Shown: positions 9,001 through 19,000, numbered from the stretch's first letter. The stretch is DNA of 64,000 nt from Pedobacter sp. D749 (GCF_019317285.1 NZ_CP079218.1:434001-498000); one strand, 5' to 3'. Notes: generated by a model not told the origin, from the sequence alone. Numbers and translations are program-made.

Positions 9001-10080
9001 TTGTTTGAAGATATACTGAATAGCAACACAAATTATTTCTACATAGCCATATTTATTCTGGCCTTTTCCATCGTAATCATCAGTATTCCGAGTGTGATTT
9101 ATACCTCTTTAAAGTATGGCCTTTTTGATAAGAACGACCTTCATCGTAAAAACCATAAACGTAATATTTCACGTTTAGGTGGCTTGGCTATTATAGGTAG
9201 TTTTACAGTGAGTATCCTGCTTTTTTCTGCCATTATTAATTTTAAAGAGGCCAATTTTTTAATTGCATCGTGTATTGTGTTATCGGCACTTGGCTTAAAA
9301 GACGATGTTCATGGCACCAATACCAGTACAAAATTTATATTGCAGATTGTGGTCGCCTTTATCCTTGTGTTTTTTGGAGCTTTCCGTCTAACAAGTTTGT
9401 ACGGTGTGCTGGGCATAGGCGATATGGCACCTCTTTGGGGAAGCCTTTTTTCCATCGCGCTCATTATCTTCCTGAACAATGCATTCAACTTAATAGATGG
9501 CATAGATGGATTGGCAGGTGGAATAGGCATTTTAACAAGCCTGGTTTTTGGTGTTTTGTTTTCTTCAATGGGGCAGGTGTCTTATGCATTTATCGCCTTT
9601 GCATTGGCAGGTGCAATCGCAGGCTTTTTAAAGTACAACTGGTTTCCTGCAAAAATATTTATGGGCGATACAGGGGCTTTAATCATTGGACTCATTTCTG
9701 CAGCATTGGCCATTAAGTTTATCGAACTAAATAAGTTTACAGGCGATAATAAACCGGCTTTTTATTCAGCCCCGGCAATAGCTGTTGCCATCCTGATTGT
9801 GCCTATATTTGATTCTTTAAGGGTATTTACGGTACGGATATTAAAAGGTCATTCTCCCTTTAAGGGCGACCGTAACCATATCCACCACCGTTTGGAAAAT
9901 ATGGGGATAAGAACAAACTGGATTGTAATTTCTGCACTTGGCCTTAACATATTTGTACTTGCTGCTACCCTTGTATTGCAGAACCTGGGAAATTTTGTTT
10001 TAATCCTGATCATTATTGGTATCTGTATTGTATTTAATAGTATGCTAACATTAAGTCTGTTCCTTAAGAAGAATAAATAA
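9001..10080 (+). CDS. WecA/MraY-family undecaprenyl-phosphate sugar-1-phosphate transferase
   Basis: About 359 residues with some ten membrane helices. Family motifs are present: GLKDDVHG (first Asp pair), NAFNLIDGIDGLAGG, FMGDTGALIIG, and the C-terminal HIHHRLENMG (HxHHR-type) that distinguishes WecA/TagO-like enzymes from MraY. Role: transfers a HexNAc-1-phosphate to undecaprenyl phosphate, starting glycan assembly. There is no in-frame ATG near the front. The frame stays open to a TTG at 8917, but a perfect -7 element TATATTTG at 8973-8980 lies inside that extension, so the TTG at 9001 (MFEDILNSNTNY) is preferred. It lies in the polysaccharide region and is distinct from the mraY in the dcw cluster. 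Confidence 0.9.
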   Translation: MFEDILNSNTNYFYIAIFILAFSIVIISIPSVIYTSLKYGLFDKNDLHRKNHKRNISRLGGLAIIGSFTVSILLFSAIINFKEANFLIASCIVLSALGLKDDVHGTNTSTKFILQIVVAFILVFFGAFRLTSLYGVLGIGDMAPLWGSLFSIALIIFLNNAFNLIDGIDGLAGGIGILTSLVFGVLFSSMGQVSYAFIAFALAGAIAGFLKYNWFPAKIFMGDTGALIIGLISAALAIKFIELNKFTGDNKPAFYSAPAIAVAILIVPIFDSLRVFTVRILKGHSPFKGDRNHIHHRLENMGIRTNWIVISALGLNIFVLAATLVLQNLGNFVLILIIIGICIVFNSMLTLSLFLKKNK

Positions 10081-10175
10081 ATGCTATTTTAGCCATTTTG
10101 AATTCTTAATTTTTGCCTCTCAATAGGTAATCTAAACTGGTATACTGCATTTTTATCATCTTATGTGATCAGGTC

Positions 10176-10204
10176 TTTGCTTTGATAAATAAATACTAAT
10201 TTTG
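10176..10204 (+). promoter_or_regulatory. Promoter of gap
   Basis: TTTG at 10176-10179, 17 bases, TAATTTTG at 10197-10204, matching the Bacteroidota consensus. The predicted transcript begins near 10211. This rules out the TTG at 10202 as translation start and supports ATG 10223. Confidence 0.6.
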
Positions 10205-10222
10205 CGCTCTAATTTTAATATC

Positions 10223-11218
10223 ATGAGGCTGGCAATAAATGGTTTTGGTAGAATAGGAAGAACATTTTTACGCCTGGCACTGGCTGAAGGCTATGAAGTG
10301 GTGGCCATTAACGATCTTGCAGATGCGAAAACAATGGCGCATTTGTTTAAGTATGATAGTGTTCATGGTGTTTTTGCAGGGAACGTTTCGGCAAAGCCTG
10401 ATGCACTTGTAATTGATAACCTTTTGATTCCGGTTTTTACCATTGCATCAGCTGATAAGTTGCCATGGTCTGCATTGCGCGTTGACTTGGTCATTGATTG
10501 CACGGGCAGAAACCTCACAAAATCATCAGCCGAAAAACATATTGCATCGGGTGCAAAACAAGTATTAATTTCCGCTCCGGCAGCCGATGATATTCCAATG
10601 GTTGTATTGGGGGTAAACGATGATCATATTGATTTAACAAGTGCTGTACTATCAAATGCGAGTTGTACAACCAATAATATTGCTCCCATGATTAAGATTT
10701 TAAACGATAATTGGGGCGTTGAAGAAGGTTATATCACTACGATCCATTCCATGACGGGCGATCAGAATCTGCATGATGCAAACCATAAGGATCTGCGTAG
10801 GGCAAGGGCAGCTTCATCTTCCATCATCCCAACTACAACTGGTGCAGCAAAAGCCATTACACATATTTTTCCCGAATTGGATGGGCGTTTGGGTGGTGCA
10901 GGGATTAGGGTTCCGGTTTTAAACGGATCTTTAACCGATTTTACCTGTCTGTTAAAGAAGAAAACAACCATCGAAGAAATTAATTCAGCTTTCAAATACG
11001 CTGCCGAAAATGAATTGAAAGGTATTATTGAGTACACTGAAGATCCGATTGTGTCGATCGATATTATTGATAATCCACATTCGTGTATATTCGATTCGCT
11101 GTTAACCTCAATTGTCGGCGATCTGGTTAAGGTTGTTGGCTGGTACGATAATGAATACGGTTACAGCAGCCGTTTAATCGATGTGGTCAGAAAAATCGAT
11201 GCCTTATCTAAGAAATAA
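10223..11218 (+). CDS. gap: Glyceraldehyde-3-phosphate dehydrogenase, type I
   Basis: 331 residues from ATG 10223. The NAD-binding opening is MRLAINGFGRIGRTF. The catalytic cysteine is Cys148 in SNASCTTNNIAP, with the usual His in TTIHSMTGDQ. The C-terminus has the conserved WYDNEYGYSSR. Role: oxidative phosphorylation of glyceraldehyde 3-phosphate in glycolysis, or the reverse in gluconeogenesis. pgk, the next enzyme of the pathway, lies 1.1 kb downstream on the same strand but with two genes between them, one on the opposite strand. Its 3' end overlaps the convergent DoxX-like gene by 11 bases. Loss of the first seven codons seen from the TTG at 10202 is supported by the promoter position. 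Confidence 0.95.
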   Translation: MRLAINGFGRIGRTFLRLALAEGYEVVAINDLADAKTMAHLFKYDSVHGVFAGNVSAKPDALVIDNLLIPVFTIASADKLPWSALRVDLVIDCTGRNLTKSSAEKHIASGAKQVLISAPAADDIPMVVLGVNDDHIDLTSAVLSNASCTTNNIAPMIKILNDNWGVEEGYITTIHSMTGDQNLHDANHKDLRRARAASSSIIPTTTGAAKAITHIFPELDGRLGGAGIRVPVLNGSLTDFTCLLKKKTTIEEINSAFKYAAENELKGIIEYTEDPIVSIDIIDNPHSCIFDSLLTSIVGDLVKVVGWYDNEYGYSSRLIDVVRKIDALSKK

Positions 11219-11609
11219 GCTTTCTTTTCTGCGTTGATTTTAATGCCCAATAAACCAATACCGGTTGAAAAAACAGACGTAAAAAACGCTTACTATCAGT
11301 ATTAAGCCCAAATGCGCTGCGTTTATGGGTGTACTGTGAAATATTCCCTGGGAATACGCCAACAAATAATCCTGCGGCAATTTTGCCTATTAAAGCTTCG
11401 TGTTTTTTCGGGGCAAGCACTAATGCGGTACCCAATGCAATTTCAACAAAACCAGAATAAACAACAGTATCGTCTTTTTTCAAAGGTACCCAATCTGGTA
11501 CTTGCGCCTGGAAAGGTTTGCGCGCAAAGGTCAGATGACCAATTCCGGCAGTAATTAATCCTGCGCCAAGTAATATTCTGGCTGCTGTTTTGATGTTTTC
11601 TTCTTTCAC
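11208..11609 (-). CDS. DoxX-like small membrane protein
   Basis: 133 residues with four predicted membrane segments (about 10-28, 48-66, 74-90, 108-124). The opening AARILLGAGLITAGIGHLTFARKPF and the second-helix VEIALGTALVL match the DoxX/DoxD-like family of four-helix membrane proteins. The family role is poorly defined; members have been linked to quinone or thiosulfate oxidation and to oxidative stress. The gene converges on gap with an 11-base overlap of 3' ends, and no hairpin terminator lies between them. Confidence 0.7.
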   Translation of the reverse strand: MKEENIKTAARILLGAGLITAGIGHLTFARKPFQAQVPDWVPLKKDDTVVYSGFVEIALGTALVLAPKKHEALIGKIAAGLFVGVFPGNISQYTHKRSAFGLNTDSKRFLRLFFQPVLVYWALKSTQKRKLIS

Positions 11610-11849
11610 GTTTTCTGCTTTAAATTCACTATCCTATATCATCAACAAGTAAATGGAAGGTCTGTTTGATAATATGTACATTTTACCCTTGTTTTAAATG
11701 ATAACCGTTTGATCAGATCGGTTCTATATCCAAAATGTTAGCACTTTATGGCTATTATTATTATCGGGTTTCAATTGCTTTATTAACTTTGCAAACGTTT
11801 GCGGTACATCCTATAGCAATGTATTTAGGTATAAGCTGATGATAAAAAT

Positions 11850-12287
11850 ATGGTCAAATTTATTCTTCCGGAAGAAGTTCTACCTTTAAGAAGCCTCGTT
11901 TTACGCAATGGTAAGCCATTCGAAGCATGCGTTTTTGAAGGCGACCTGGCTTACGATACTTTTCACCTGGGTTTTTTAAAAGATGGTGAAATAAAATCTA
12001 TTGCCACATTTATGCGTAACGATTTTTTCCCGGAAGAAGGGGAGGGTTACCAGCTCCGTGGTATGGCTACACATCCCGATGCCAGCGGGCAAGGTTATGG
12101 TGCTGCACTCGTTACTTTTGCCATCGATTACCTGAAAGAATACAATACCGATTATTTATGGTGCAACGCCCGCTCAACAGCAGCAGCTTTTTATAAAAAA
12201 ATCGGTTTCACTACTGAGTCGCCGGAATTTGATATCCCAGGCATCGGTTTCCATTACGAAATGAAATTAAACTTAAATCAAAAATAA
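11850..12287 (+). CDS. GNAT family N-acetyltransferase
   Basis: 145 residues. The acetyl-CoA pyrophosphate-binding motif is seen in [18 protein letters not shown] (Q/RxxGxG/A type, about 70-87), followed by a helix ([10 protein letters not shown]) and the C-terminal [14 protein letters not shown] typical of GNAT motif B. The substrate is unknown. A TAACTTTG element at 11784-11791 could be its -7 box, though I see no good -33 partner. pgk starts five bases after its stop, so the two are probably cotranscribed. Confidence 0.85.
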   Translation: MVKFILPEEVLPLRSLVLRNGKPFEACVFEGDLAYDTFHLGFLKDGEIKSIATFMRNDFFPEEGEGYQLRGMATHPDASGQGYGAALVTFAIDYLKEYNTDYLWCNARSTAAAFYKKIGFTTESPEFDIPGIGFHYEMKLNLNQK

Positions 12288-12292
12288 TTAAC

Positions 12293-13486
12293 ATGAACAC
12301 CATTGACCAGTTTGACTTTAAAGATAAAAAAGCATTAATCAGGGTAGATTTTAACGTGCCTTTAGATGATGAATTTAAAATTACAGACGATAAAAGAATC
12401 AGGGCTGCATTACCAACCATCAGCAAAATTTTAAAAGATGGCGGTGCCGTTATTTTAATGTCGCACTTAGGTCGCCCAAAAGACGGCCCTACGGATAAAT
12501 ATTCTTTAAAACACATCTTATCTGATTTATCTGCTCTTGTTGGTGTAGAAGTTAAGTTTGCTGACGATTGCATTGGCGAAAGTGCAGTTAAACAGGCTGC
12601 TGATTTAAAATCGGGAGAAGTTTTATTATTAGAAAACCTTCGTTTTTACAAAGAAGAAGAAAAAGGTGATGTAGGCTTTGCAGAGAAATTATCAAAATTA
12701 GGCGACGTTTATGTAAACGATGCCTTTGGTACTGCTCACCGTGCGCATGCCTCAACTTCAATTATCGCTCAGTTTTTCCCGGATGCAAAATACTTCGGTT
12801 ATTTAATGGCATCGGAATTGGAAAATGCAGAGAAAATCCTGAACCACGCAGAAAGACCTTTTACAGCAATTATGGGCGGCGCTAAAGTATCTGATAAAAT
12901 TCTTTTGATTGAGAAATTATTAGATAAGGTAGATAACCTGATTATTGGTGGCGGTATGGCTTACACTTTTGCCAAAGCACAAGGTGGAGAAATCGGCACC
13001 TCGTTATTGGAAGCTGATAAACAAGAACTTTCTTTAGAACTAATTGAAAAAGCGAAAGCAAAAGGTGTAAAACTGATTTTACCTGTGGATACGGTAATTG
13101 CAGATAAATTTGCCAATGATGCTGATAAAAAAGATGTAACCTCGGGGCAAATTCCTGCAGACTGGATGGGATTAGATATCGGCCCGAAATCAGTTGAATT
13201 ATTCCAGGAAGTAATCAAAAATTCCAAAACTTTATTATGGAATGGTCCGATGGGTGTTTTCGAAATGGAAAGCTTTCAGGTAGGCACTAAAGCTGTAGCA
13301 GAAGCAGTTGTGGCGGCTACTAAAGATAATGGTGCATTCTCATTAATTGGTGGTGGCGATTCGGCTGCAGCCATTGCAAAATTCGGAATGGAAGATGAAG
13401 TTAGTTATGTTTCTACTGGCGGTGGTGCTTTACTAGAATACATGGAAGGTAAAGAATTGCCGGGGGTTAAAGCAATTAATGGATAA
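12293..13486 (+). CDS. pgk: Phosphoglycerate kinase
   Basis: 397 residues, the usual bacterial length. N-terminal domain: [15 protein letters not shown], then SHLGRPKDG (substrate-binding His/Arg), [12 protein letters not shown] and [16 protein letters not shown]-terminal nucleotide domain: [21 protein letters not shown] and the glycine-rich [12 protein letters not shown] with [11 protein letters not shown]. Reaction: 1,3-bisphosphoglycerate + ADP to 3-phosphoglycerate + ATP. It is cotranscribed with an acetyltransferase gene five bases upstream and followed by a strong bidirectional hairpin at 13505-13542. Confidence 0.97.
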   Translation: MNTIDQFDFKDKKALIRVDFNVPLDDEFKITDDKRIRAALPTISKILKDGGAVILMSHLGRPKDGPTDKYSLKHILSDLSALVGVEVKFADDCIGESAVKQAADLKSGEVLLLENLRFYKEEEKGDVGFAEKLSKLGDVYVNDAFGTAHRAHASTSIIAQFFPDAKYFGYLMASELENAEKILNHAERPFTAIMGGAKVSDKILLIEKLLDKVDNLIIGGGMAYTFAKAQGGEIGTSLLEADKQELSLELIEKAKAKGVKLILPVDTVIADKFANDADKKDVTSGQIPADWMGLDIGPKSVELFQEVIKNSKTLLWNGPMGVFEMESFQVGTKAVAEAVVAATKDNGAFSLIGGGDSAAAIAKFGMEDEVSYVSTGGGALLEYMEGKELPGVKAING

Positions 13487-13504
13487 AATACCATCATATT
13501 TATA

Positions 13505-13542
13505 AACGAGGCCCTTGCAGAGCAATTTGCAAGGGCCTCGTT
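13505..13542. terminator. Bidirectional factor-independent terminator between pgk and a SusD gene
   Basis: A perfect 15-bp inverted repeat, AACGAGGCCCTTGCA at 13505-13519 and its complement at 13528-13542, with an 8-base loop. Short T-rich stretches follow in both directions, so it can end pgk (plus) and the susD-like gene (minus) that converge here. Confidence 0.85.
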
Positions 13543-13560
13543 GTTTATTATTCCAAAATA

Positions 13561-15138
13561 TTAAAAATTATTGGTAGTACCGGTATCCCACCATAAGCGT
13601 GATGCAATATCATCTTTACCTGAGCTTAAAAATGTCGAAGCCTCTGCAACAGCTGAAGCATTTCCGGTTCTTTCTGCAGGTACAAATACCAGTCGCTTTA
13701 TCCATTGGTCAGCTGTTATAATTCCCCAATCCGGGTTACTGTCATTTTTTGCAACATGTGGAATTTTAGGATAACCTGTTCTTCTAAAATCAACCCAGGC
13801 CTCTAATGTATTGGTAAAAGTGGCCAGGTATTTTTGTGTAATAATTTTTTCCAGTTTCAATTCATTAGAATCGCCTTCATTCCAAGCTACAGTAATGGTA
13901 GAAAGTGCGGTAAAATTATTTCTGCTATCTTTTGGGTCGATATAGTTTATTGGTTTGCTTGTAGCATCAATCAGGTAGGCATCTACTCCTGCTGCTCCCC
14001 AATCGGCAAAGGAGAGGCGTACTCCATTTTCATAGTTGGTTTTGGCATCGCCAGCACCTGCCCAACCCCTTAATGCTGCTTCGGCTTTTAAAAAGGCAAT
14101 TTCCGATGCGGTGAAGCCTCTCCGTTTTTGGACTGATTTGAAATCCGTACTCACGGTAGAATATGGAACTCTATCATCTTTGGCATTTATAAATGCTCCG
14201 CTGCGGATACCTTTATACTTATATGAAGGGTGATCAGTAACCAATGATGCATCGCTCACCTCATTAAAATATTTAGCCACGCGGCCATCTTTTAAACCAA
14301 CCATAAATGATTCCATTGTTGCACCCATGCGTGTGTCGTTCCAATCAAAACTAATCATAGAAACCGGCATAACATTGCCATTTAAAGGCAAAAGAAAATT
14401 TTCGGCATTGGTGCTAATCAATCCAGCTGCATCGGCTAAAGCTTTCTCACCCTGTGTTTTGGCAATTGTAGGACTAACCTTAACCAAACGCATGGCCAAT
14501 CGGAAGCGTACTGAATTAAGCAATTTTAGCCATGAAGCAATGTCGCCTTTATAACTAGGGTCAAATTTGGTAAAGCCAGTGTAAGTGCTGTTTGCTTTCA
14601 AGTTGGTTTCAATCTGATCTAACTGGGTAAACATATTATTATATAAATCAGACTCTTTATCGTATTTAATTGCACCCAAACCTGAAGTTCCATAGTTAGC
14701 GTAAATTACCGGGCCATGTATAGCTGTTAATTTAGATATCGCTAATATCCTAACCAGTTTAGCCCAATCGCCAAATAAGGGTAATTTTTTTTCAACAGCA
14801 AGCTCAATAACCTGTTTTGACGGAGACATTACGCTACCATATATCCGGTTCCAATAGGCATCAATCCAGCGCAGGTAATAGGTTGTATTATTTACATTCC
14901 CAACATAAGGCGTTGGTGTACCCATATAACCCATCCAGTTATCATAGCATAAATCTTCTTCAATTTGATGACCCATCAGGTTAAATAACATTACTGAAAA
15001 AGAAGAACCCACTAAATTGAAATCCTGCTCTAATAACTTATCTGTGATCTGATTGGGATTTGTATTGATCTCTTCGAAATTTTTGGTGCAGGAGTTGAAT
15101 AAAATCAAGGCAAGCACCATTAAACATAATTTTTTCAT
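13561..15138 (-). CDS. SusD/RagB-family nutrient-binding lipoprotein (SusD-like_2 type)
   Basis: 525 residues. Signal peptide with lipobox LFNSC (Cys about 16), then NFEEINTNPNQIT, the typical start of the SusD-like_2 subfamily. The C-terminal region has FRRTGYPKIP and a final RLWWDTG, also seen in that subfamily. Role: cell-surface lid of a SusC/SusD complex that captures an oligomeric nutrient. It follows the SusC gene by 12 bases on the minus strand and ends at a shared terminator. No glycan-degrading enzyme lies nearby, so the substrate could be a peptide or glycan and is unknown. Confidence 0.9.
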   Translation of the reverse strand: MKKLCLMVLALILFNSCTKNFEEINTNPNQITDKLLEQDFNLVGSSFSVMLFNLMGHQIEEDLCYDNWMGYMGTPTPYVGNVNNTTYYLRWIDAYWNRIYGSVMSPSKQVIELAVEKKLPLFGDWAKLVRILAISKLTAIHGPVIYANYGTSGLGAIKYDKESDLYNNMFTQLDQIETNLKANSTYTGFTKFDPSYKGDIASWLKLLNSVRFRLAMRLVKVSPTIAKTQGEKALADAAGLISTNAENFLLPLNGNVMPVSMISFDWNDTRMGATMESFMVGLKDGRVAKYFNEVSDASLVTDHPSYKYKGIRSGAFINAKDDRVPYSTVSTDFKSVQKRRGFTASEIAFLKAEAALRGWAGAGDAKTNYENGVRLSFADWGAAGVDAYLIDATSKPINYIDPKDSRNNFTALSTITVAWNEGDSNELKLEKIITQKYLATFTNTLEAWVDFRRTGYPKIPHVAKNDSNPDWGIITADQWIKRLVFVPAERTGNASAVAEASTFLSSGKDDIASRLWWDTGTTNNF

Positions 15139-15150
15139 TACTTTAATATA

Positions 15151-18100
15151 TTAAAAGTTCAACTTAAGATTAAAACCGTAAGAACGTGTAGCAGGAACTG
15201 CAAACACGTCATTTGCCTGATTACTATTGTTCGTACTCATTGCTTGCTCAGGATCAAATGGAGCTTTTTTGTAGAAGAAGAACAAGTTACGGCCAATTAA
15301 CGAAACAGATGCAGATTTAATAGCCGAACCTTTTATTGGTATGTTGTAGGCTAATGATATTTGTGCTAAACGAACATTAGTACGTGAGAACACATAGGGT
15401 TCCATAATTCCATTTCGGTCACCTATCACGTTGTAGTAATCTACCGGATCGATTGATGTAACTGGTGTATTGCCTTTAATGGCATTAATAGGCATGGTTG
15501 TACCAGCATCGCGAATATCGCCTGTTCTTTTACTTACACCGTATGCGTCTAAGAAAGCTTCGGTTTTAGAAAAGGCAACACCACCAAACTTAGCAGATAC
15601 CAATGCACTTAAACTTAGGTTTTTGTATGTAAAGGTGTTATTCCAACCCGTTATCAAATCAGGATTTAAATTTCCTACATATTCTTGTATTGCTGTTCTG
15701 GTTGGCTTTCCATCGGCATCCAATATGATTTGGCCAGCTGCATTACGCGCAAGTTTAAAAATATACAAATCGTTAAAAGAACCTCCAGATTTAATGATTG
15801 AATTAAATCCTTCATCATTGCTACCTACCTGGTATTCCGGGTTTTCGGCGATAAGCTCTACGATCTTATTTCTATTGCGCGATAAATTAAGTGTTGAGTT
15901 CCATTTAAAGTCATCATTTTTTACAGGATCTCCACCAAATGTTAACTCAAAACCCTGGTTCGTTACCTTACCCGCATTTACATAATAAAAAGTATAACCA
16001 GAACCAGAAGGCGCTGTTAAAGATAAAAATTGATTCGTACTGGTATTTTTATAGTAAGTAAAATCAAAACTTAACCTATCATTTAGAAAACGACCTTCTA
16101 AACCAATCTCATTACTAATTATCTTTTCGGGCACCAATGTTGCAAATGGGGTTTGTGTATTTCTGTTAATCCCACCTATGCCATCTGGTCCGCCTGCACC
16201 ACCTATGGTGTTACCAGGGTTTACAATGTTATAGGGTACCTCGTTACCTACCTGAGATGTAGATGCCCTTACCTTTAAGAAATTGATTTCTTTAGGCATG
16301 GCTACCATTTGGCTAATGATTGCCGATAAACCAGCTGAATAGTAAAAATAAGAGTCATTTCCGGTGGTAGCTAGTGTAGAGGCATAGTCGTTTCGGCCAG
16401 CCAAATCAACATAGATCATATCTTTAAAGCCCAATGAAGCATTAGCGAATAAGCCTTGTTTCTGAACTCTGCTGTAAGTTTGGTTAATAACCAGATTATA
16501 TGGCAGGTTTGCAAAACTAAAAAAGTTTGGGTACTGAAGCGGCACTGTACCGTTTCCAAAAGTCATCCCATCGTTAAAAGTATAATCTTGGATGCTTGCG
16601 CCCAGTACACTGCTCAAGCTTAATTTACCAAAAGTATTATCATAGCTTAAAATAGCATCGCCATATAAGGCTTTGTCATTATATTTAGCGTAATTCCAGG
16701 TACCGTTAGAACTTACACTTACCGAGTTTCCACCTGCAGCATAACGATAATCTAATAGTCTGTCATTATAATCAATGTTACCACGTACATCAAACTTAAA
16801 ATGTGGTAAAAATGCATACGATGCTTTTGCTGTAGCAATTACCCTGTTGCTGGTAGAAAGTTTTGGGTCGTTATACAACTCCCAATAAGGGTTGTTTTGT
16901 TTTTCCTCGCTGGAGTACCAGTTTTGTTTAAACAGATTTCGGGTAGCATCAAAAATTTGATAATTGTTTTTGTAATCATCAAAATTTCTTTCCCGTGCAA
17001 ATAGATATAACCCTGTTATTGGGTTGTTGTAATAACCCGCACCAGGGCGGTTCTTCGACTTTTCGTAAGAAAATCTTACATTACCGCTTAAAGTAAGTTT
17101 GTCATCAAATAACTTTGTTTCCTGACTTAACGTAACATTATGCTTATTGTAAGTACTGGTTGGTACAATACCTGTTGCATAATTGTTACCGTATGAAAAA
17201 TAAGTAGTTGTTCTTTCATTCCCTCCAGATACAGATACCGAATTAATCGTATTCACGCCGGTCTGAAAAAAATCATCGATATAATTACTCTGGTAATTTC
17301 CTTTGGTTTTAGACCAACTCCTATCATTTCCGGCATCAGCTCCATAACTGAACTGAAATTCTGGTAATGTAGCAGCACTGCTGAAATTGGTTATAGAATT
17401 TAAAGCAATTGCGATTTTGCCGTTTTGACCTTTTTTTGTATTAATTAAAATCACACCATTTGCACCCTGACTTCCATATAAAATGGCACCGTTTGCGCCT
17501 CTTAAAATAGTAACCGATTCAAAATCATCCTGATTTAGCGCTGATAAACCATCACCTGCATCAGTGCCTCCGTAAGATCCCGGCTGCCCGCCTTTGTTAT
17601 TTACAACTGGTACACCATCAATTACAAAAAGAGCTTCGCTGTTTCCCGCAATTGATTTAGAACCCCTTAATACTGTTTTTGTTGATCCTCCTACACCAGA
17701 GTTACTGATTCCCACATCAACACCTGCAGCCTTGCCACTTAGAGCTTCCATGAAATTGGGACTGCCAGCTTTTGTTAATTCTGGACCAGCGAGTTGCTGA
17801 GCAGCAAATGTAAGTGCTCTTTTCTCACGTTTTACACCCAAAGCGGTAACTACCACCTCTGTTAAGTTTGCATTACCGGAAGGTTTTAGCTTTACTGTTA
17901 CATTGGTTAAATTACTAATGTTTACCTCTTGCGAATCCATGCCGACATAAGAAATCACCAAAATTGTGGCCTCATCAGGAATGTTTAGCACGAACTTACC
18001 GTCATTTCCTGTAAGTGTTTTAGCGCTGGTTCCCTTAGCCACCACAGTTGCACCAGGGAGTGGAAGCCCGGTCTCATCAGTTACCAATCCATTGATCGTT

Positions 18101-18303
18101 TTAGCTAGTTTGTAGCTAACACTTTTTGGAGTGTTTACCATTGGAATGATGTTTTTGTTTCTTACAGTACCTTCACCCCTGGCTGCATTTTGTAAGCAAA
18201 GACCAGCTACAGCTACGAGTGCTAGGTTCCGCAGACCTTTGGTTGCGCTAGGAATTTTGATTTCTAGCGCATTGATAGCAGAATAAATGTTACTCATTTT
18301 CAT
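15151..18303 (-). CDS. SusC/RagA-family TonB-linked outer-membrane transporter
   Basis: 1050 residues. A signal segment (about 22-42) is followed by a carboxypeptidase-regulatory-like domain (about 68-145, INGLVTDETGLPLPGATVVAKG), then LTEVVVTALGVKREKR, the TonB-box region of SusC proteins. The plug carries the family motif VTILRGANGAILYGSQGANGV. The rest is a beta-barrel ending in an aromatic strand (YGFNLKLNF). Role: active import of an oligomeric ligand across the outer membrane, paired with the SusD-like lipoprotein 12 bases downstream. Start: Met1 or Met3. No linked enzyme or sensor is seen, so this is an orphan pair. Confidence 0.93.
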   Translation of the reverse strand: MKMSNIYSAINALEIKIPSATKGLRNLALVAVAGLCLQNAARGEGTVRNKNIIPMVNTPKSVSYKLAKTINGLVTDETGLPLPGATVVAKGTSAKTLTGNDGKFVLNIPDEATILVISYVGMDSQEVNISNLTNVTVKLKPSGNANLTEVVVTALGVKREKRALTFAAQQLAGPELTKAGSPNFMEALSGKAAGVDVGISNSGVGGSTKTVLRGSKSIAGNSEALFVIDGVPVVNNKGGQPGSYGGTDAGDGLSALNQDDFESVTILRGANGAILYGSQGANGVILINTKKGQNGKIAIALNSITNFSSAATLPEFQFSYGADAGNDRSWSKTKGNYQSNYIDDFFQTGVNTINSVSVSGGNERTTTYFSYGNNYATGIVPTSTYNKHNVTLSQETKLFDDKLTLSGNVRFSYEKSKNRPGAGYYNNPITGLYLFARERNFDDYKNNYQIFDATRNLFKQNWYSSEEKQNNPYWELYNDPKLSTSNRVIATAKASYAFLPHFKFDVRGNIDYNDRLLDYRYAAGGNSVSVSSNGTWNYAKYNDKALYGDAILSYDNTFGKLSLSSVLGASIQDYTFNDGMTFGNGTVPLQYPNFFSFANLPYNLVINQTYSRVQKQGLFANASLGFKDMIYVDLAGRNDYASTLATTGNDSYFYYSAGLSAIISQMVAMPKEINFLKVRASTSQVGNEVPYNIVNPGNTIGGAGGPDGIGGINRNTQTPFATLVPEKIISNEIGLEGRFLNDRLSFDFTYYKNTSTNQFLSLTAPSGSGYTFYYVNAGKVTNQGFELTFGGDPVKNDDFKWNSTLNLSRNRNKIVELIAENPEYQVGSNDEGFNSIIKSGGSFNDLYIFKLARNAAGQIILDADGKPTRTAIQEYVGNLNPDLITGWNNTFTYKNLSLSALVSAKFGGVAFSKTEAFLDAYGVSKRTGDIRDAGTTMPINAIKGNTPVTSIDPVDYYNVIGDRNGIMEPYVFSRTNVRLAQISLAYNIPIKGSAIKSASVSLIGRNLFFFYKKAPFDPEQAMSTNNSNQANDVFAVPATRSYGFNLKLNF

Positions 18304-18657
18304 ACAATTTGTTAGTTTAGTTTTAGTTTACTCCATTAAATGTCCAGCCTTAGGCATTCAAACCGCATCAAATGATTTTTAGCACTGTTGAATAAAAAAC
18401 ATAAAACGTTTTATGAACTCTTAACAATGATTAGTTAGGAGGTGCAAATTTGAATAGTTTAGTTTTAGTTCTGTATTGTTAAGTGTTTAAATGCTCAAGT
18501 TTTAGGTTGTTTACTTTTAGGTTGATAAGACGATATTTAATTTTGTTGCTGTAATTTATAAAAATATTGTTACAATTCAATTAATTGTTAAAATTCAATT
18601 AATCAAAGAGAATTTTTAGCTAACCAAATGTGTTTAACTGCTTAATAAGTTAATTAC
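18304..18657. other. Upstream region of the orphan SusC/SusD pair
   Basis: No gene seen. A 15-base direct repeat, AGTTTAGTTTTAGTT, occurs at 18314-18328 and again at 18456-18470. The rest is AT-rich. It should contain the promoter of the susC-like gene, but I could not identify a good match to the Bacteroidota consensus on the minus strand. Confidence 0.4.
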
Positions 18658-19000
18658 ATCACAAGAAAAAAGTTGGTTGGTTTAGGTTGTATGCTTATGG
18701 CAGGTATATCTGCCATAACATTTGCTGCAACTACAGAATCTGATCGGATTCTGTAGTTGCTGAGCCCAAAGAATTTTATCGGCCGGTGGGACATTACTGT
18801 TGAGGTAAACGGAAAACGGGCAGCCAGTAAAAGTATCAGGCTTAAACTGTAGCGAAAATAACCGCTACCAGAACCAAGGTTTCCTGTACTTTGGTTAATG
18901 TTACGTCAGATAAAAGCGGTACCAAATTATCAATAGTGATGAAGCTTACTCCAGTGGCAAGTTCGAAAAGCAACTGAAAGACTTTATACATAAGAAATAG
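18658..19000 (+). pseudogene. Decayed exported-protein gene
   Basis: On the plus strand a start-less frame reads KKLVGLGCMLMAGISAITFA, a signal peptide in all but its first codon, then ATTESDRIL and a stop. Another frame continues NFIGRWDITVEVNGKRAASK to a stop at about 18849, and a third ends INSDEAYSSGKFEKQLKDFI before TAG at 18998-19000. The pieces lie in a sensible order, which suggests one gene broken by frameshifts and stops. The GRWDITVEVNGK segment resembles the N-terminal part of exported DUF1080-type (sugar hydrolase-like) proteins, but that is a memory-based guess. Two perfect hairpins (18695-18718, 18727-18760) lie in the first third. Confidence 0.35.
18727..18760. repeat. Perfect 14-bp inverted repeat inside the decayed gene
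   Basis: GCAACTACAGAATC at 18727-18740 and its exact complement at 18747-18760 with a 6-base loop. A second hairpin, TTATGGCAG at 18695-18703 with its complement at 18710-18718, precedes it. Neither is followed by a T-run on either strand, so they are not typical terminators. Confidence 0.6.

Noticed and set aside
10202..10222. TTG start for gap at 10202
   Set aside because: It overlaps the -7 element of a good promoter.
18727..18760. Perfect hairpin as a terminator
   Set aside because: No T-run follows on either strand and it lies inside the remains of a reading frame.
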